Shown: piece by piece, positions 28,078-37,242 of the stretch
How the letters are laid out: each line of letters begins with the position of its first letter
Position numbering within the stretch: position 1 is the first letter of the stretch
Assembly: GCF_030680185.1 (NCBI RefSeq)
Contig: NZ_JAUXVZ010000012.1
Span: forward strand, 1-64,000
Length of the DNA stretch: 64,000 bases
DNA from: Phenylobacterium sp.
Lineage (GTDB): Bacteria; Pseudomonadota; Alphaproteobacteria; Caulobacterales; Caulobacteraceae
Direction of reading: 5' to 3'
Program-made: the position numbers and the translations under genes
The notes under the pieces: model-generated
Databases searched by the model: none
Seen by the model: only the letters and a program-made list of their open reading frames with translations
Told to the model about the DNA's origin: nothing

Positions 28078-28728
28078 TCAATGCCCCGGTTTGGCGCCGT
28101 CTTCAACCGGGGCGGCGCCCGCCGGGACCTCTCGTCGCGGCGCGTCCCGCAGGGCCTTGACGATGTCGGCCACCTGGGCGCGGGCGTGGTCCAGCCCCTG
28201 GCCGGTATCGACCACATAGTGGGCGCGGGCGCGTTTTTCGGCGTCGGCCATCTGCTGGGCGAGGATGGCGTCGAAGCGGTCGGGCGTCATGCCGGGCCTG
28301 GCCAGCACCCGCTCGCGCTGCATCCGGGCCGGCGCGCTGACCACCACCACGGCGTCCATTCGCGCATCGCCGCCGGTCTCATAGAGCAGGGGAATGTCCA
28401 GCACGACGAGGTCGGCCCCCTTGGCCTGCGCTTCGGCGAAGAAGCCCAGCCGGTCCTGGCCCACCAGGGGATGGACGATGGCGTTCAGCCGCTTCAGCGC
28501 CTCGGGGTCGCCCAGCACGCGCTGGCGGAGCAGTTCGCGGTCCACCGCGCCCCCCTGGACCACGCCGGGAAAGGCCTCGCCCACGGGACCGACGGCGGCG
28601 CCGCCCACATCATAGAGGTCGTGCACCGCCGCGTCGGCGTCATAGACCGGGACGCCGTGCTCGCGGAACATGGCCGCGGTGGTGGATTTTCCCATGCCGA
28701 TGGAGCCGGTCAGGCCGATGAGCCGCAT
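28078..28728 (-). CDS. coaE: Dephospho-CoA kinase
   Basis: CoaE phosphorylates dephospho-CoA in the last step of coenzyme A synthesis. The 216-residue P-loop protein begins [21 protein letters not shown] with its Walker A motif, has [19 protein letters not shown] (the conserved DAD), and the lid region around [11 protein letters not shown]. It lies six bases from both aroE and dnaQ, consistent with one operon. Confidence 0.96.
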   Translation of the reverse strand: MRLIGLTGSIGMGKSTTAAMFREHGVPVYDADAAVHDLYDVGGAAVGPVGEAFPGVVQGGAVDRELLRQRVLGDPEALKRLNAIVHPLVGQDRLGFFAEAQAKGADLVVLDIPLLYETGGDARMDAVVVVSAPARMQRERVLARPGMTPDRFDAILAQQMADAEKRARAHYVVDTGQGLDHARAQVADIVKALRDAPRREVPAGAAPVEDGAKPGH

Positions 28729-28734
28729 GTCGCC

Positions 28735-29601
28735 TCAAATCCTCTCGCTGAGGCCCAGAGTCTTCAGCGCCAGGGCGCGGACGTCCACCCCTGACGGCGG
28801 GGAAATCCCGAAGAAGGCCGTGAATGACGGGACCGCCTGGCCGATCAACATGGCCAGGCCATCGACGATGCGCCGGCCCTCGGTCTCGGCCTCCACCAGG
28901 AAGGGCGTGCGAAGCGGCTTGTAGACCATGTCCATGACCACGCAGTCGGCGGGCGTCGCGGCCAGCGGCACATCGAGCACACCCTCGCCCGACAGACCCG
29001 CCGAGGTGGCGTTGATCACCGCACCGGCGCCGGCGAAGGCCGCTTCGGCCTGGTCGAGGCCAAGGGCGGTCACCCGATCGCCCAGACGCGCGGCGATGGC
29101 CTCGGCCCGGGCCACGGTGCGGTTCAGGATCCGCACCTGCGGCGCGCCGGCCGCCAGAAAGGCTGCGGCCGCGCCCCGGGCCGCCCCACCGGCCCCCAGT
29201 ATGACCACCGGGGCGACGGCGGGATCGAAGCCCGGCGCCTGCTGGGCAAAGGCCGCCAACAGGCCTGCGCCATCGGTGTTGTCGGCGACGATGCGGCCAT
29301 CTTCATTGAACAGCAGCAGATTGGCTGCGCCGGCGGCTTGCGCTGCGGCGCTGGGGGCGTCGGCCAGGGCCAGGGCCTCTTCCTTGAAGGGCAGGGTGAC
29401 GTTGAGGCCGCAGATGGCCCCGCCGCGAAAACCCTCCACGAGGGCCTTGAACCCGGTCTCCGAAGGACTGAACGGCACATAGGCCGCATCGAGGCCCGCG
29501 GCCGAAATCCAGGCGTTGTGGATCAGCGGGCTGAGCGAATGGCGAACCGGCGCGCCGACCACGCCCGCCACCCGCCCGGCGCCCGTCAGACTCTGGCTCA
29601 T
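28735..29601 (-). CDS. aroE: Shikimate dehydrogenase
   Basis: AroE reduces 3-dehydroshikimate with NADPH in aromatic amino-acid synthesis. The 288-residue protein has the shikimate-binding [17 protein letters not shown] and the catalytic lysine in [13 protein letters not shown]. It also has the NADPH-binding glycine-rich [21 protein letters not shown], followed by NRT, which suggests NADPH preference. Its start overlaps the end of maf by four bases. Confidence 0.96.
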   Translation of the reverse strand: MSQSLTGAGRVAGVVGAPVRHSLSPLIHNAWISAAGLDAAYVPFSPSETGFKALVEGFRGGAICGLNVTLPFKEEALALADAPSAAAQAAGAANLLLFNEDGRIVADNTDGAGLLAAFAQQAPGFDPAVAPVVILGAGGAARGAAAAFLAAGAPQVRILNRTVARAEAIAARLGDRVTALGLDQAEAAFAGAGAVINATSAGLSGEGVLDVPLAATPADCVVMDMVYKPLRTPFLVEAETEGRRIVDGLAMLIGQAVPSFTAFFGISPPSGVDVRALALKTLGLSERI

Positions 29602-30191
29602 GGGACAAGGGCTCCGCGTTGGCGAAGTTGATCGAGCAGGCCGATGAGCGGCAGGCCCAGTATGGCGAAGTAGTCCCCCTCGATGGCGGCGAACAGCTGG
29701 GCGCCGGGGCCTTCCAGCCGGTAGCAGCCCACCGAGCCCAGCAGGTCGTCACCCTCCAGGTCGAGATAGTGGTCCAGGAAGGCGTCGGAAAAGTCGCGCA
29801 GGGTGAGCGTGGCGCAGGCGATCTCCGACCACAGGACCTCGCCGTCCTGAGCCAGCGCCACGGCCGAATGCAGGAAGTGCGGCTTGCCGCGCAGGGCCAG
29901 CAGGCGCGACCGGGCCTCAGCGCGGTCGACCGCCTTGTCATAGAGCGCGCCTTCGAACTCCAGGGTCTGGTCGGCGCCGATGACGAGGCCAGGCTCCGCG
30001 GCCGACACCGTCACCGCCTTGATCTCGGCCAGGGCCTGGGCCACGGCCCGGGGACTGCCGCCGTCGGTCTGGATGCGCGTCTTGACCAGATCCTCATCCA
30101 CCCCGGACACGATCTTGTCGAAGGTCACGCCGGCCCCGGCCAGGACCTGACTGCGGGCGGCGCTCTGCGAGGCGAGGATGACCCGGCTCAT
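29598..30191 (-). CDS. maf: Maf-like nucleoside triphosphate pyrophosphatase
   Basis: Maf proteins hydrolyse non-canonical or excess nucleoside triphosphates to monophosphates. The 197-residue protein begins [21 protein letters not shown], has [10 protein letters not shown] in the metal-binding position, and ends with the [15 protein letters not shown] segment common to the family. It overlaps aroE and ppsR by four bases each, so the three are translationally coupled. Confidence 0.95.
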   Translation of the reverse strand: MSRVILASQSAARSQVLAGAGVTFDKIVSGVDEDLVKTRIQTDGGSPRAVAQALAEIKAVTVSAAEPGLVIGADQTLEFEGALYDKAVDRAEARSRLLALRGKPHFLHSAVALAQDGEVLWSEIACATLTLRDFSDAFLDHYLDLEGDDLLGSVGCYRLEGPGAQLFAAIEGDYFAILGLPLIGLLDQLRQRGALVP

Positions 30192-31030
30192 CCGAGGATA
30201 TCCACCTGGCGGCCGGCGGTGAGCAGGTTCATCACCGCCGCGGCCGTCTCCTCCACCGAGCGGCGGGTGACGTCGATCACCGGCCAGCCCTGACGCTCAT
30301 AGAGCCTTCGGGCCTGCACGATCTCCTCGCGCACATTGTCCACATCGATATAGGCCGAGGTGCGGTTCTCCTTCAGGCTCAGCAGCCGGTTGCGACGGAT
30401 CTGGATCAGCCGGTCGGGCGAGATGGTCAGCCCCACCACCAGGGTGTTCTTGAGCTGCAACAGCTTGTCGGGGATCGGCCGCGACGGGACCAGGGGGACG
30501 TTGGCCGCCCGCACGCCCCGGTGGGCCAGATAGATGCAGGTCGGCGTCTTGGAGGTCCGCGACACGCCCACCAGCACCACGTCGGCCTGTTCGAGATCCT
30601 GGCCGCCCTGGCCGTCGTCATGGCCGATGGCGTAGTTGAGCGCGTCCATCCGGTTGAAATAGTCGTGGTCCAGGGCGTGCTGGGCGCCGACCCTTGTGGT
30701 GGTGTTGACCCCCAGATAGCGCGACACCGCCGAGACCAGCGGGTCCAGCGCAGGGATGCAGGCCATTTCCAGCCGCCGGCAGCCCTCCTCCAGGGCTGCG
30801 CGCAGTTCGGCGTCGACGATGGTGTGAATGACCAGGCCGGGCGCGGACTCGATATCCGACAGGGCGCGGTCCAGCTGCCGCTGGGAGCGGACCAGGGCGT
30901 AGATGTGTTCGATCGGCAGGACGTCGTCGAACCGGGCGCAGACCGCGCGCGCCATGGCGTTCAGGGTCTCGCCGGTGGAGTCCGACACCAGGTGGACATG
31001 GAAATAGGTTGCGATGCGCGGGTTAGTCAT
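30188..31030 (-). CDS. Pyruvate-phosphate-dikinase regulatory protein (DUF299)
   Basis: This 280-residue protein belongs to the family of bifunctional kinase/phosphorylases that control PEP synthase or pyruvate phosphate dikinase. It has the N-terminal FHVHLVSDSTGETLNAMARA, the P-loop-like VLVGVSRTSKTPTCIYLAHRG and the C-terminal NVREEIVQARRLYERQGWPVIDVTRRSVEE. Which enzyme it regulates here is unknown. It is the first gene left of the putative replication origin, the position of its homologue RP001 next to Cori in Caulobacter, and starts the minus-strand operon running to dnaQ. Confidence 0.94.
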   Translation of the reverse strand: MTNPRIATYFHVHLVSDSTGETLNAMARAVCARFDDVLPIEHIYALVRSQRQLDRALSDIESAPGLVIHTIVDAELRAALEEGCRRLEMACIPALDPLVSAVSRYLGVNTTTRVGAQHALDHDYFNRMDALNYAIGHDDGQGGQDLEQADVVLVGVSRTSKTPTCIYLAHRGVRAANVPLVPSRPIPDKLLQLKNTLVVGLTISPDRLIQIRRNRLLSLKENRTSAYIDVDNVREEIVQARRLYERQGWPVIDVTRRSVEETAAAVMNLLTAGRQVDILG

Positions 31031-31217
31031 TCCGAGGGGGGCGCCTGCGACAAAATGCTCTTGGGGACCAAGGAGTCGATAAGTCTCTTAAAGGAGGCCG
31101 GCGAACTTGGGGATAGGCCTCGACTTATCCGCCGCCGCCGATCGCGAGACGGGCCAGGCTGTAAGGATCGGACATTGGGGGTCCAGGCGTCCACCGGTTC
31201 AGCCGATGGGGAAAGTC

Positions 31218-31232
31218 TTAACGAAAGGTAAA
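31218..31232. promoter_or_regulatory. Near-consensus CtrA box in the origin region
   Basis: The sequence is TTAA, seven bases, then TAAA, one base different from the CtrA consensus TTAA-N7-TTAA. It lies 76 bases left of the perfect box, so two sites may act together. Confidence 0.5.
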
Positions 31233-31307
31233 CACAGGGCCTGCGCCAGAGCGCGGGTCATCCTCAGGCCCGGCGCCCGTGAGCCTCGGCGCGGCCGGCT
31301 CCGGTTC

Positions 31308-31322
31308 TTAAGGTTTCGTTAA
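31308..31322. promoter_or_regulatory. Perfect CtrA box TTAA-N7-TTAA
   Basis: TTAAGGTTTCGTTAA matches the CtrA consensus exactly. In Caulobacter, phosphorylated CtrA binds such sites in Cori and blocks initiation in swarmer cells, and also controls hemE-side transcription. It is 245 bases upstream of hemE. Confidence 0.75.
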
Positions 31323-31566
31323 GGAATGTGGCGACGCTCAGCCCCCGGCGCCCGCAATTCACAGGGGCTCTTCCTGCCTTGGGACAAGCCAGGCGCCGGC
31401 TGTGGGCGAAGGCGGTATGGCGTCGGCAAGGGCCGGTTTTCCCCGGGTCTGACCGGCCCTACCTCAACCTCATCCTCAAACAGATCTTTCTTTCAGGAAG
31501 AGGGGTGGGGACCTGTGTCCACCTCGCCCCTTGAGCAGGCGGGCCGGAGCGGCTTTAAGGCTTGGC

Positions 31567-32598
31567 ATGAACGACACGACCCAGCCCCGCCTCCTTCGCG
31601 CCCTGGCCGGCGAAACCCTCGACCGCCCGCCGGTCTGGTTCATGCGTCAGGCGGGCCGGTCCCTGCCGGAATATCGCGAGCTGCGCACCAAGGCGCCGGA
31701 CTTCATCGCCTTCTGCCACAATCCGCAGATGGCGGCCGAGGCGACCCTGCAGCCCATGCGCCGCTTCCCCCTGGATGCGGCCATCGTATTCGCCGACATC
31801 CTGCTGCTGCCCAAGGCGCTGGGCCAGAAGGTCTGGTTCGAGACGGGCGAAGGTCCCAGGCTTGGCGAACTGCCGGCGCTTTCGGCCATGGAGGCCGAGA
31901 TCGAGGCCTCGACCGGCAGGCTTTCCGAGATCGGCGAAACCCTGACCCGGGTGCGCGCTGAACTGGAGCCGGAGCGGGCCCTGATCGGGTTCGCCGGCGC
32001 CCCCTGGACCGTGGCCACCTATATGATCGAGGGCCGCGGCTCCGATCGCTCCGGCGCGCGGACCTACGCCTATCAGAACCCCGAGGATCTGGACCGGCTG
32101 CTGGACATCCTGGTGGAGTCCACCGCCCGCTACCTGGTGATGCAGGCCAAGGCCGGCGCCCAGGCGCTGAAGCTGTTCGAGAGCTGGGCCGAGGGCCTGG
32201 CCGAGGACGTGTTCGAACGCATCGTCATCCGCCCCCATGCCGCGATCATCGAGAAGGTCCGCGCCGCCGGGATCGACACCCCCTTCATCGGCTTCCCCCG
32301 CGGCGCCGGCGCCCTGGTGGAAAACTACGCCGCCGCCGTGCCGGTCCAGGCTGTGGCCCTCGACACCCAGGCCAGCGCCGCCATGGGCCGCAAGATCCAG
32401 TCGGGCGGCAAGGCGATCCAGGGCGCGCTCGACAACCTGCTGCTGCGGGCCGGCGGCCCGGCCATGGACGCCCGCATCGACGCCCTGATCGACCAGTGGG
32501 GGCAGGGGCCCTACATCTTCAATCTGGGCCACGGGGTTCTGCCCGACACCCCGGTGGAAAACATCGAGCGCGCGGTTCGCCGCGTGACGGGGACCTGA
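31567..32598 (+). CDS. hemE: Uroporphyrinogen decarboxylase
   Basis: HemE removes four carboxyl groups from uroporphyrinogen III to give coproporphyrinogen III. The 343-residue protein has the family signatures PPVWFMRQAGRSLPEYRELR near the N-terminus, the aspartate in AAIVFADILLLPKALG, GFAGAPWTVATYMIEG, and YIFNLGHGVLP at the C-terminus. The ATG at 31567 follows AAGG. It is the first gene right of the putative origin, and its stop overlaps the hemH start. Confidence 0.97.
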   Translation: MNDTTQPRLLRALAGETLDRPPVWFMRQAGRSLPEYRELRTKAPDFIAFCHNPQMAAEATLQPMRRFPLDAAIVFADILLLPKALGQKVWFETGEGPRLGELPALSAMEAEIEASTGRLSEIGETLTRVRAELEPERALIGFAGAPWTVATYMIEGRGSDRSGARTYAYQNPEDLDRLLDILVESTARYLVMQAKAGAQALKLFESWAEGLAEDVFERIVIRPHAAIIEKVRAAGIDTPFIGFPRGAGALVENYAAAVPVQAVALDTQASAAMGRKIQSGGKAIQGALDNLLLRAGGPAMDARIDALIDQWGQGPYIFNLGHGVLPDTPVENIERAVRRVTGT

Positions 32599-33635
32599 TG
32601 AAAAAGCTCGCGGTCGTCCTCTTCAACCTGGGGGGACCCGACGACCAGGATTCGGTCCAGCCCTTCCTGTTCAACCTGTTCCGCGACCCGGCGATCATCG
32701 GCCTGCCGGCCCCGTTCCGCTATGCCCTGGCCGCCCTGATCTCCACCACCCGCAAGAAGACCGCCCAGGCCAACTACGCCATCATGGGCGGCGGCTCGCC
32801 CCTGCTGCCGGAGACGAAGGCTCAGGCTAACGCGCTCGAGGCTGAGCTGGCCAAGGCCGCGCCGGAGCTGGAGACCAGGGTCTTCATCGCCATGCGCTAC
32901 TGGAAGCCCCGTGCCGAGGCGACGGCGGCGGAGGTGGCGGCCTTTGCTCCCGACGAGATCGTGCTGCTGCCGCTCTATCCGCAGTTTTCCACCACCACGA
33001 CGGGCTCGTCCCTCAAAGACTGGACCAAGGCCTATAGGGGCTCGGGTGTTGTTCGCACGGTCTGCTGCTATCCCACCCAGGCGAAGCTGATCGCGGCCCA
33101 TGCCGACCAGATCGCCGCCACCTGGGCCGCCGCAGGCAAGCCTGAGGGCTTGCGCCTACTGTTCTCAGCCCATGGCCTGCCCAAATCGGTGATCGAACGC
33201 GGCGATCCCTACCAGGCCCAGATCGAGGCCACCGCCGCGGCCGTGGCCGCCCGCCTGCCCGAGCTTTCCGACTGGCAGGTCTGCTACCAGAGCCGGGTGG
33301 GTCCGATGGAATGGATTGGTCCGTCCACGGAGGTTGCCTTGCGCCAGGCTCAGGCCGACGGCAAGGGCGTGATCCTGACCCCCATCGCCTTTGTCTCCGA
33401 GCATGTGGAGACCCTGGTCGAGCTCGATCACGAATATGCCGAGATCGCCAAGACCATCGGCTGCGCCCCCTATCTGCGGGTTCCGGCCCTGGGGATCACG
33501 CCGGGATTCATCGCAGGGCTCACCGGCGTCGTGCTGAACGCCCTGGACGATGCGCCGAGGATCGCCCCGGCCGGCGGCTGGACCTGCCCGGCCGACTATG
33601 GAAAATGCGCCTGCAGGACGGGGAGGGCGGCATGA
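32598..33635 (+). CDS. hemH: Ferrochelatase
   Basis: HemH inserts Fe2+ into protoporphyrin IX, the last step of haem synthesis. The 345-residue protein has VVLFNLGGPD at the start, PLYPQFSTTTTGS, the catalytic histidine in LLFSAHGLPKS, CYQSRVGPMEWIGPST and the FVSEHVETLVELDHEY segment. The C-terminus carries three cysteines (WTCPADYGKCACRTG). With internal cysteines these could ligate a [2Fe-2S] cluster; such clusters are known in some bacterial ferrochelatases, including that of Caulobacter. The TGATG junction with hemE and the four-base overlap with hemJ show coupling. Confidence 0.96.
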   Translation: MKKLAVVLFNLGGPDDQDSVQPFLFNLFRDPAIIGLPAPFRYALAALISTTRKKTAQANYAIMGGGSPLLPETKAQANALEAELAKAAPELETRVFIAMRYWKPRAEATAAEVAAFAPDEIVLLPLYPQFSTTTTGSSLKDWTKAYRGSGVVRTVCCYPTQAKLIAAHADQIAATWAAAGKPEGLRLLFSAHGLPKSVIERGDPYQAQIEATAAAVAARLPELSDWQVCYQSRVGPMEWIGPSTEVALRQAQADGKGVILTPIAFVSEHVETLVELDHEYAEIAKTIGCAPYLRVPALGITPGFIAGLTGVVLNALDDAPRIAPAGGWTCPADYGKCACRTGRAA

Positions 33636-34093
33636 ACTGGTTTGATCTGCTTCGGGGGCTGCACATCATCGCGGTCATCGCCTGGATGGCCGGCATGATG
33701 TATCTGCCCAGGCTCTACGCCTATCACACCGAAACCGCGCCGCCCGGCAGCGAGTTCGACGCCCACTTCAAGGTGTGGGAGGCCAAGCTCCTCAAGATCA
33801 TCATCAACCCGTCCATGGTGCTGACCTGGATCCTGGGCCTGAGCCTGATCATGTATCACGTGCACGCCATGGGGCAGGGCTGGGCCTTCCTGCTGCAGCC
33901 CTGGATGATGCTGAAGCTGGCGCTGGTGATCTTCCTGTCGGGCTGGCACGGCATGCTGGCCGGGGCACGCAAGCAGATCGCGGCGGGCGAGCGGCCCCGT
34001 AGCGCCAAGTTCTGGCGGGCCACCAATGAGATCCCCTTCCTGATCGCCATCGCCGCGGTCCTGGCCGTCACCCTGGAATTCGGCGCCCGCTGA
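33632..34093 (+). CDS. hemJ: Protoporphyrinogen oxidase HemJ
   Basis: HemJ is the membrane protoporphyrinogen IX oxidase of most alphaproteobacteria and acts just before ferrochelatase. The 153-residue protein has four membrane helices and the conserved histidine in [27 protein letters not shown], then [35 protein letters not shown] and the C-terminal [15 protein letters not shown]. The start lies inside the end of hemH. With hemE and hemH it groups three of the late haem steps next to the origin. Confidence 0.95.
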   Translation: MNWFDLLRGLHIIAVIAWMAGMMYLPRLYAYHTETAPPGSEFDAHFKVWEAKLLKIIINPSMVLTWILGLSLIMYHVHAMGQGWAFLLQPWMMLKLALVIFLSGWHGMLAGARKQIAAGERPRSAKFWRATNEIPFLIAIAAVLAVTLEFGAR

Positions 34094-34335
34094 CCCCATC
34101 TGGTGTGAGACGGCCCTTGACCTCGGCCCCCCGGCTGTGGTTTTGCGTTAGCCACGCGGGAGAAATCCCGCGCCCCCGCCTTTTCCCGGCGCCGCGCGTT
34201 CATCGCCGACGGCCCGGTCCTCGAGACAACATAGCCGGCGCCGTTCGATCTGCGCCCCACCTCTCGTCCCCGCCCGCCCGGAGTCCATCCGGCGGTGCGC
34301 GGCCCGACACACCCTCTCAGAGCTTCAAAGACCCG
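34094..34335 (+). promoter_or_regulatory. C-rich untranslated leader of rho
   Basis: The 242 bases between hemJ and rho hold no gene. The last 120 are rich in C and poor in long stems (for example gccccacctctcgtccccgcccg around 34252-34275, given here only in part). Such cytosine-rich leaders are typical Rho-loading sites, and rho is known to repress itself by early termination in its leader in other bacteria. That this happens here is inference. Confidence 0.45.
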
Positions 34336-35712
34336 ATGAGCGAAGACACCCAGAACGAAGTCCTCGAGTCCCAGACCGACGACGACGCCGGCATGGACGC
34401 CGAAGACGAACCGTCCCTGGCCTCCCAGGCGATCGCCGCCATGGGCCTGACCAAGATGTCGCTTCAGGAGTTGAAGGAGAAATCCTCCTCCGACCTGCTG
34501 GCCTTCGCCGAGCAGATGGACATCGAGAACGCCAACTCGATGCGCAAGCAGGACATGATGTTCGGCATCCTGAAGACCCTCGCCGAAGAAGGCGTGGAGA
34601 TTTCAGGCTCGGGCACCATGGAGGTGCTGCCCGACGGCTTCGGCTTCCTGCGCAGCCCCGAGGCCAACTATCTGCCCGGCCCGGACGACATCTATGTGAG
34701 CCCCTCGCAGATCCGGAAGTTCGGCCTGCGCACCGGCGACTCCGTGGTCGGCGCCATCCGCGCGCCCCGTGAAGGCGAGCGCTATTTCGCCCTGGTCAAG
34801 GTCGACCAGATCAATTTCGAAGACCCCGAAAACGTCCGCCACAAGGTCCACTTCGACAACCTGACGCCGCTCTATCCCGAAGAGCGCCTGAAGATGGAGA
34901 TCGACGATCCGACCCTGAAGGATCGCTCCGGCCGGGTGATCGACATCGTCGCGCCTCTGGGCAAGGGCCAGCGCTGCCTGATCGTCGCCCCGCCGCGGGT
35001 CGGCAAGACGGTGATGCTGCAGAACATCGCCAAGTCTATCGAGGCCAACCATCCGGAAATCTATCTGATCGTCCTGCTGATCGACGAGCGGCCGGAAGAG
35101 GTGACCGACATGCAGCGCACCGTGCGCGGCGAGGTCATCGCGTCCACCTTCGACGAGCCGGCCACCCGCCACGTGCAGGTCGCCGAGATGGTCATCGAAA
35201 AGGCCAAGCGCCTGGTCGAGCACAAGCGCGACGTGGTCATCCTGCTGGACTCCGTCACCCGCCTGGGCCGCGCCTACAACACCGTGGTGCCGTCCTCAGG
35301 CAAGGTGCTGACCGGCGGTGTGGACGCCAACGCCCTGCAGCGGCCCAAGCGCTTCTTCGGCGCGGCGCGGAATGTGGAGGAGGGCGGCTCGCTGTCCATC
35401 ATCGCCACCGCCCTGATCGACACCGGCAGCCGGATGGACGAGGTCATCTTCGAAGAGTTCAAGGGCACCGGTAACTCGGAAATCGTCCTGGACCGCAAGG
35501 TCGCTGACAAGCGCATCTTCCCGGCCATCGACGTGCTGAAGTCCGGCACCCGTAAGGAAGAGCTGATCACGCCGAAGGATCAGCTGCAGAAGACCTATGT
35601 GCTGCGCCGCATCCTCAACCCCATGGGGGCGCAGGACGCCATCGAGTTCCTGCTCGACAAGCTGCGCAACGCCAAGAACAACGACGACTTCTTCCAGTCG
35701 ATGAACACCTGA
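34336..35712 (+). CDS. rho: Transcription termination factor Rho
   Basis: Rho is a hexameric RNA helicase that ends transcription at cytosine-rich transcripts. The 458-residue protein has an acidic N-terminal extension, the helical Rho N-domain ([30 protein letters not shown]), the cold-shock-like RNA-binding domain ([32 protein letters not shown]), Walker A ([13 protein letters not shown]), Walker B ([17 protein letters not shown]) and the Q/R-loop region (GALSI-like [31 protein letters not shown]). It stands alone after the haem genes. Confidence 0.97.
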   Translation: MSEDTQNEVLESQTDDDAGMDAEDEPSLASQAIAAMGLTKMSLQELKEKSSSDLLAFAEQMDIENANSMRKQDMMFGILKTLAEEGVEISGSGTMEVLPDGFGFLRSPEANYLPGPDDIYVSPSQIRKFGLRTGDSVVGAIRAPREGERYFALVKVDQINFEDPENVRHKVHFDNLTPLYPEERLKMEIDDPTLKDRSGRVIDIVAPLGKGQRCLIVAPPRVGKTVMLQNIAKSIEANHPEIYLIVLLIDERPEEVTDMQRTVRGEVIASTFDEPATRHVQVAEMVIEKAKRLVEHKRDVVILLDSVTRLGRAYNTVVPSSGKVLTGGVDANALQRPKRFFGAARNVEEGGSLSIIATALIDTGSRMDEVIFEEFKGTGNSEIVLDRKVADKRIFPAIDVLKSGTRKEELITPKDQLQKTYVLRRILNPMGAQDAIEFLLDKLRNAKNNDDFFQSMNT

Positions 35713-35751
35713 GTCTAAGCGGCGCGCCCAGGTTGCGCGCCTCGACGGTTC

Positions 35752-35880
35752 GATTGCGCCGCAGGCGCCCTAAAGGGCGACACGAAGAACACGAAGGGTC
35801 GCAAAGGACACAAAGCCGAGGCCGCGGAGGCCTTCGTGTCCTTGGCTATCTTTCTGTTCTTTGTGTCCCCCTTTTTTATT
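35752..35880. repeat. Inverted-repeat element, family A copy in reverse
   Basis: The GCGCC-rich tail (gcgccgcaggcgcc) comes first here, then arms with gacacgaagaacacgaagg and, on the right, gttctttgtgtccccc, so the copy is inverted relative to that at 1416-1542. The right side ends in a T-run that may terminate rho transcription. With the sequence at 35901-36013, which holds cctcaggatgagg and cctcgaaggacg hairpin repeats, it fills most of the gap 35713-36042. Confidence 0.75.
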
Positions 35881-35900
35881 TAGGGCGGTGCGACCGCCCT

Positions 35901-36013
35901 CGTCATTCGAGACCCTTTGGGCGCCTCAGGATGAGGACGGAATGAAACGCCTCAGCCCGCAACCCCCGCCCTCAGCCTGAGGTGCGAGCGAGAGCGAGCC
36001 TCGAAGGACGCAG
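35901..36013. repeat. Hairpin repeats of the cctcgaaggac type
   Basis: The stretch contains gcctcaggatgagg near 35921-35936 and cctgaggtgcgagcg ... gcctcgaaggacg at 35977-36010. These are the same two building blocks as at 18171-18285. No gene is visible. Confidence 0.6.
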
Positions 36014-36026
36014 TGCGCCCCCGCCC

Positions 36027-36042
36027 TGTTTCACGTGAAACA
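36027..36042. other. parS: parS centromere-like site 1 (perfect)
   Basis: TGTTTCACGTGAAACA is a perfect 16-bp palindrome identical to the ParB-binding consensus. It lies directly beside the stop codon of the small membrane protein gene, about 4.6 kb from the putative origin and 7 kb from parB. Confidence 0.95.
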
Positions 36043-36246
36043 TCAGCCCTGAGGCGGGACGTGGTCCCTCGGCCATTTGATGAAGGCCACGATCCACAGC
36101 ATCACCAGGTTCACGCCCGGCACCACCATCAGGAAGGCGACGGCCCAGGGAATGCCCAGGCGGCTGAAAATCTTGCCGATCGGGAAGACGATCAGGAAGA
36201 CCCAGGCGACCAGGATCAGCCAGTGCCAGACCGAAAAACTGCCCAT
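36043..36246 (-). CDS. Small two-helix membrane protein
   Basis: The 67-residue protein MGSFSVWHWLILVAWVFLI... has two hydrophobic helices (about residues 7-24 and 33-55) joined by a short basic loop, and ends WPRDHVPPQG. The start resembles several short alphaproteobacterial membrane proteins beginning MGSFSIWHWL, none of known role. The last codon abuts a parS site. It may be co-transcribed with the quinone oxidoreductase gene 24 bases upstream. Confidence 0.75.
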   Translation of the reverse strand: MGSFSVWHWLILVAWVFLIVFPIGKIFSRLGIPWAVAFLMVVPGVNLVMLWIVAFIKWPRDHVPPQG

Positions 36247-36270
36247 CTCTATGTCCTCTTCGGTCTTCGA

Positions 36271-37242
36271 CTATGGGACCAGCAGGGAGGCGCCGACCGT
36301 CTCGCGGCCCTCCAGCGCCTCATGAGCGGCCTTCGCCTTGGCCAGCGGGAAGGTCTGGCCGATGTCGATCCGCACCTGGCCGCTGGCGATCACGTCGAAC
36401 AGGGCCGCGGCGCTGGCGTCGAGTTCCTCGGTGGTGGCCACGTAGTCGAACAGGGTCGGGCGGGTGAGGAACAGCGAGCCGAGCTGCGACAGCCGTCCGG
36501 GCAGGATGGCGGGCGCCGGGCCTGAGGCATTGCCGTAGGAGACGAACAGACCCCGCCGCGCGAGGCTGTTCAGGGTGGCCTCGAAGGTGGCCGCGCCCAC
36601 GGAGTCATAGGCGACCGGCACGCCGGCCCCATCGGTGATCCGACGCACCTCGGCCGCCACATCCTGGTCCCGGTAGAGGATGACGTGGTCGGCGCCCAGT
36701 TCGCGGACCCGCTCGGCCTTGGCCTCTGACCCCACTGTGCCGATCACGGTGGCGCCGATCGCCTTGGCCCACTGGACCAGGATCGAGCCGACGCCGCCCG
36801 CCGCGGCATGGACCAGGATGGTCTGACCGGCCTGGACGGGGAAGCAGCGACGCAGCAGGAACTCCGCCGTCATGCCCTTGAGGAGGGCCGCGGCCGCCAC
36901 ATCGGCCCCGACGCCGGGCGGCGGCTTCACCGCCCGCGCGGCCTTGACCACGTGAAACTCCGCATAGGCCCCGATGGGGCCGGACGCATAGGCCGCCAGG
37001 TCGCCGACGGCGAAACGGTCGACCCCCTCGCCGATCTCCACCACCTCACCGGCGCCCTCCATGCCCAGGCCGGACGGCAGCTTTACGGGATAGAGGCCGG
37101 TGCGGTGATAGGTGTCGATGAAGTTCAGGCCGATGGCCTGGTTGCGCACGAGGATCTCGCCGGGGCCGGGCGAGGGGCGTTCGACCTCGACCAGCTCCAG
37201 GACTTCGGGCCCGCCGGTGCGGGCGATCTGGACGGCGCGCAT
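36271..37242 (-). CDS. NADPH:quinone oxidoreductase, zinc-free MDR family
   Basis: The 323-residue medium-chain dehydrogenase has the quinone oxidoreductase signatures. These are GLNFIDTYHRTGLYPVKLPSGLGMEGAGEV, the NADPH-binding loop VHAAAGGVGSILVQWAKAIGATVIGTV, and the C-terminal LAKAKAAHEALEGRETVG. The zinc-binding cysteines of alcohol dehydrogenases are missing, as expected for this group. It would reduce quinones or other electrophiles with NADPH. The ATG at 37242 shares a base with the stop of the dienelactone hydrolase gene, so the pair is one operon. Confidence 0.93.
   Translation of the reverse strand: MRAVQIARTGGPEVLELVEVERPSPGPGEILVRNQAIGLNFIDTYHRTGLYPVKLPSGLGMEGAGEVVEIGEGVDRFAVGDLAAYASGPIGAYAEFHVVKAARAVKPPPGVGADVAAAALLKGMTAEFLLRRCFPVQAGQTILVHAAAGGVGSILVQWAKAIGATVIGTVGSEAKAERVRELGADHVILYRDQDVAAEVRRITDGAGVPVAYDSVGAATFEATLNSLARRGLFVSYGNASGPAPAILPGRLSQLGSLFLTRPTLFDYVATTEELDASAAALFDVIASGQVRIDIGQTFPLAKAKAAHEALEGRETVGASLLVP

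Larger units (their letters stand above)
31031..31566. other. Putative chromosomal replication origin (Cori-like)
   Basis: The 536-bp gap lies between divergent ppsR and hemE, the gene pair that flanks Cori in Caulobacter crescentus. It contains a perfect CtrA box (TTAA-N7-TTAA at 31308-31322), a near match (TTAA-N7-TAAA at 31218-31232), another TTAA half-site at 31088, a GAGTC CcrM site at 31073-31077, and one weak DnaA-box-like TTATCCGCC at 31125-31133. An AT-richer patch lies at about 31460-31500. I see no coding sequence in it. parS sites and parAB lie 4.5-13 kb to the right. The assignment rests on gene order and CtrA boxes; no perfect DnaA box is present. Confidence 0.7.

Noticed and set aside
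31125..31133. TTATCCGCC as a DnaA box
   Set aside because: It differs from TTATCCACA at two places, and no cluster of similar sites is seen, so it is not listed separately.
36945..36958. A cacgtgaaac half-parS inside the quinone oxidoreductase gene
   Set aside because: Only one half matches the parS palindrome; the other half has several mismatches, so it is probably chance.
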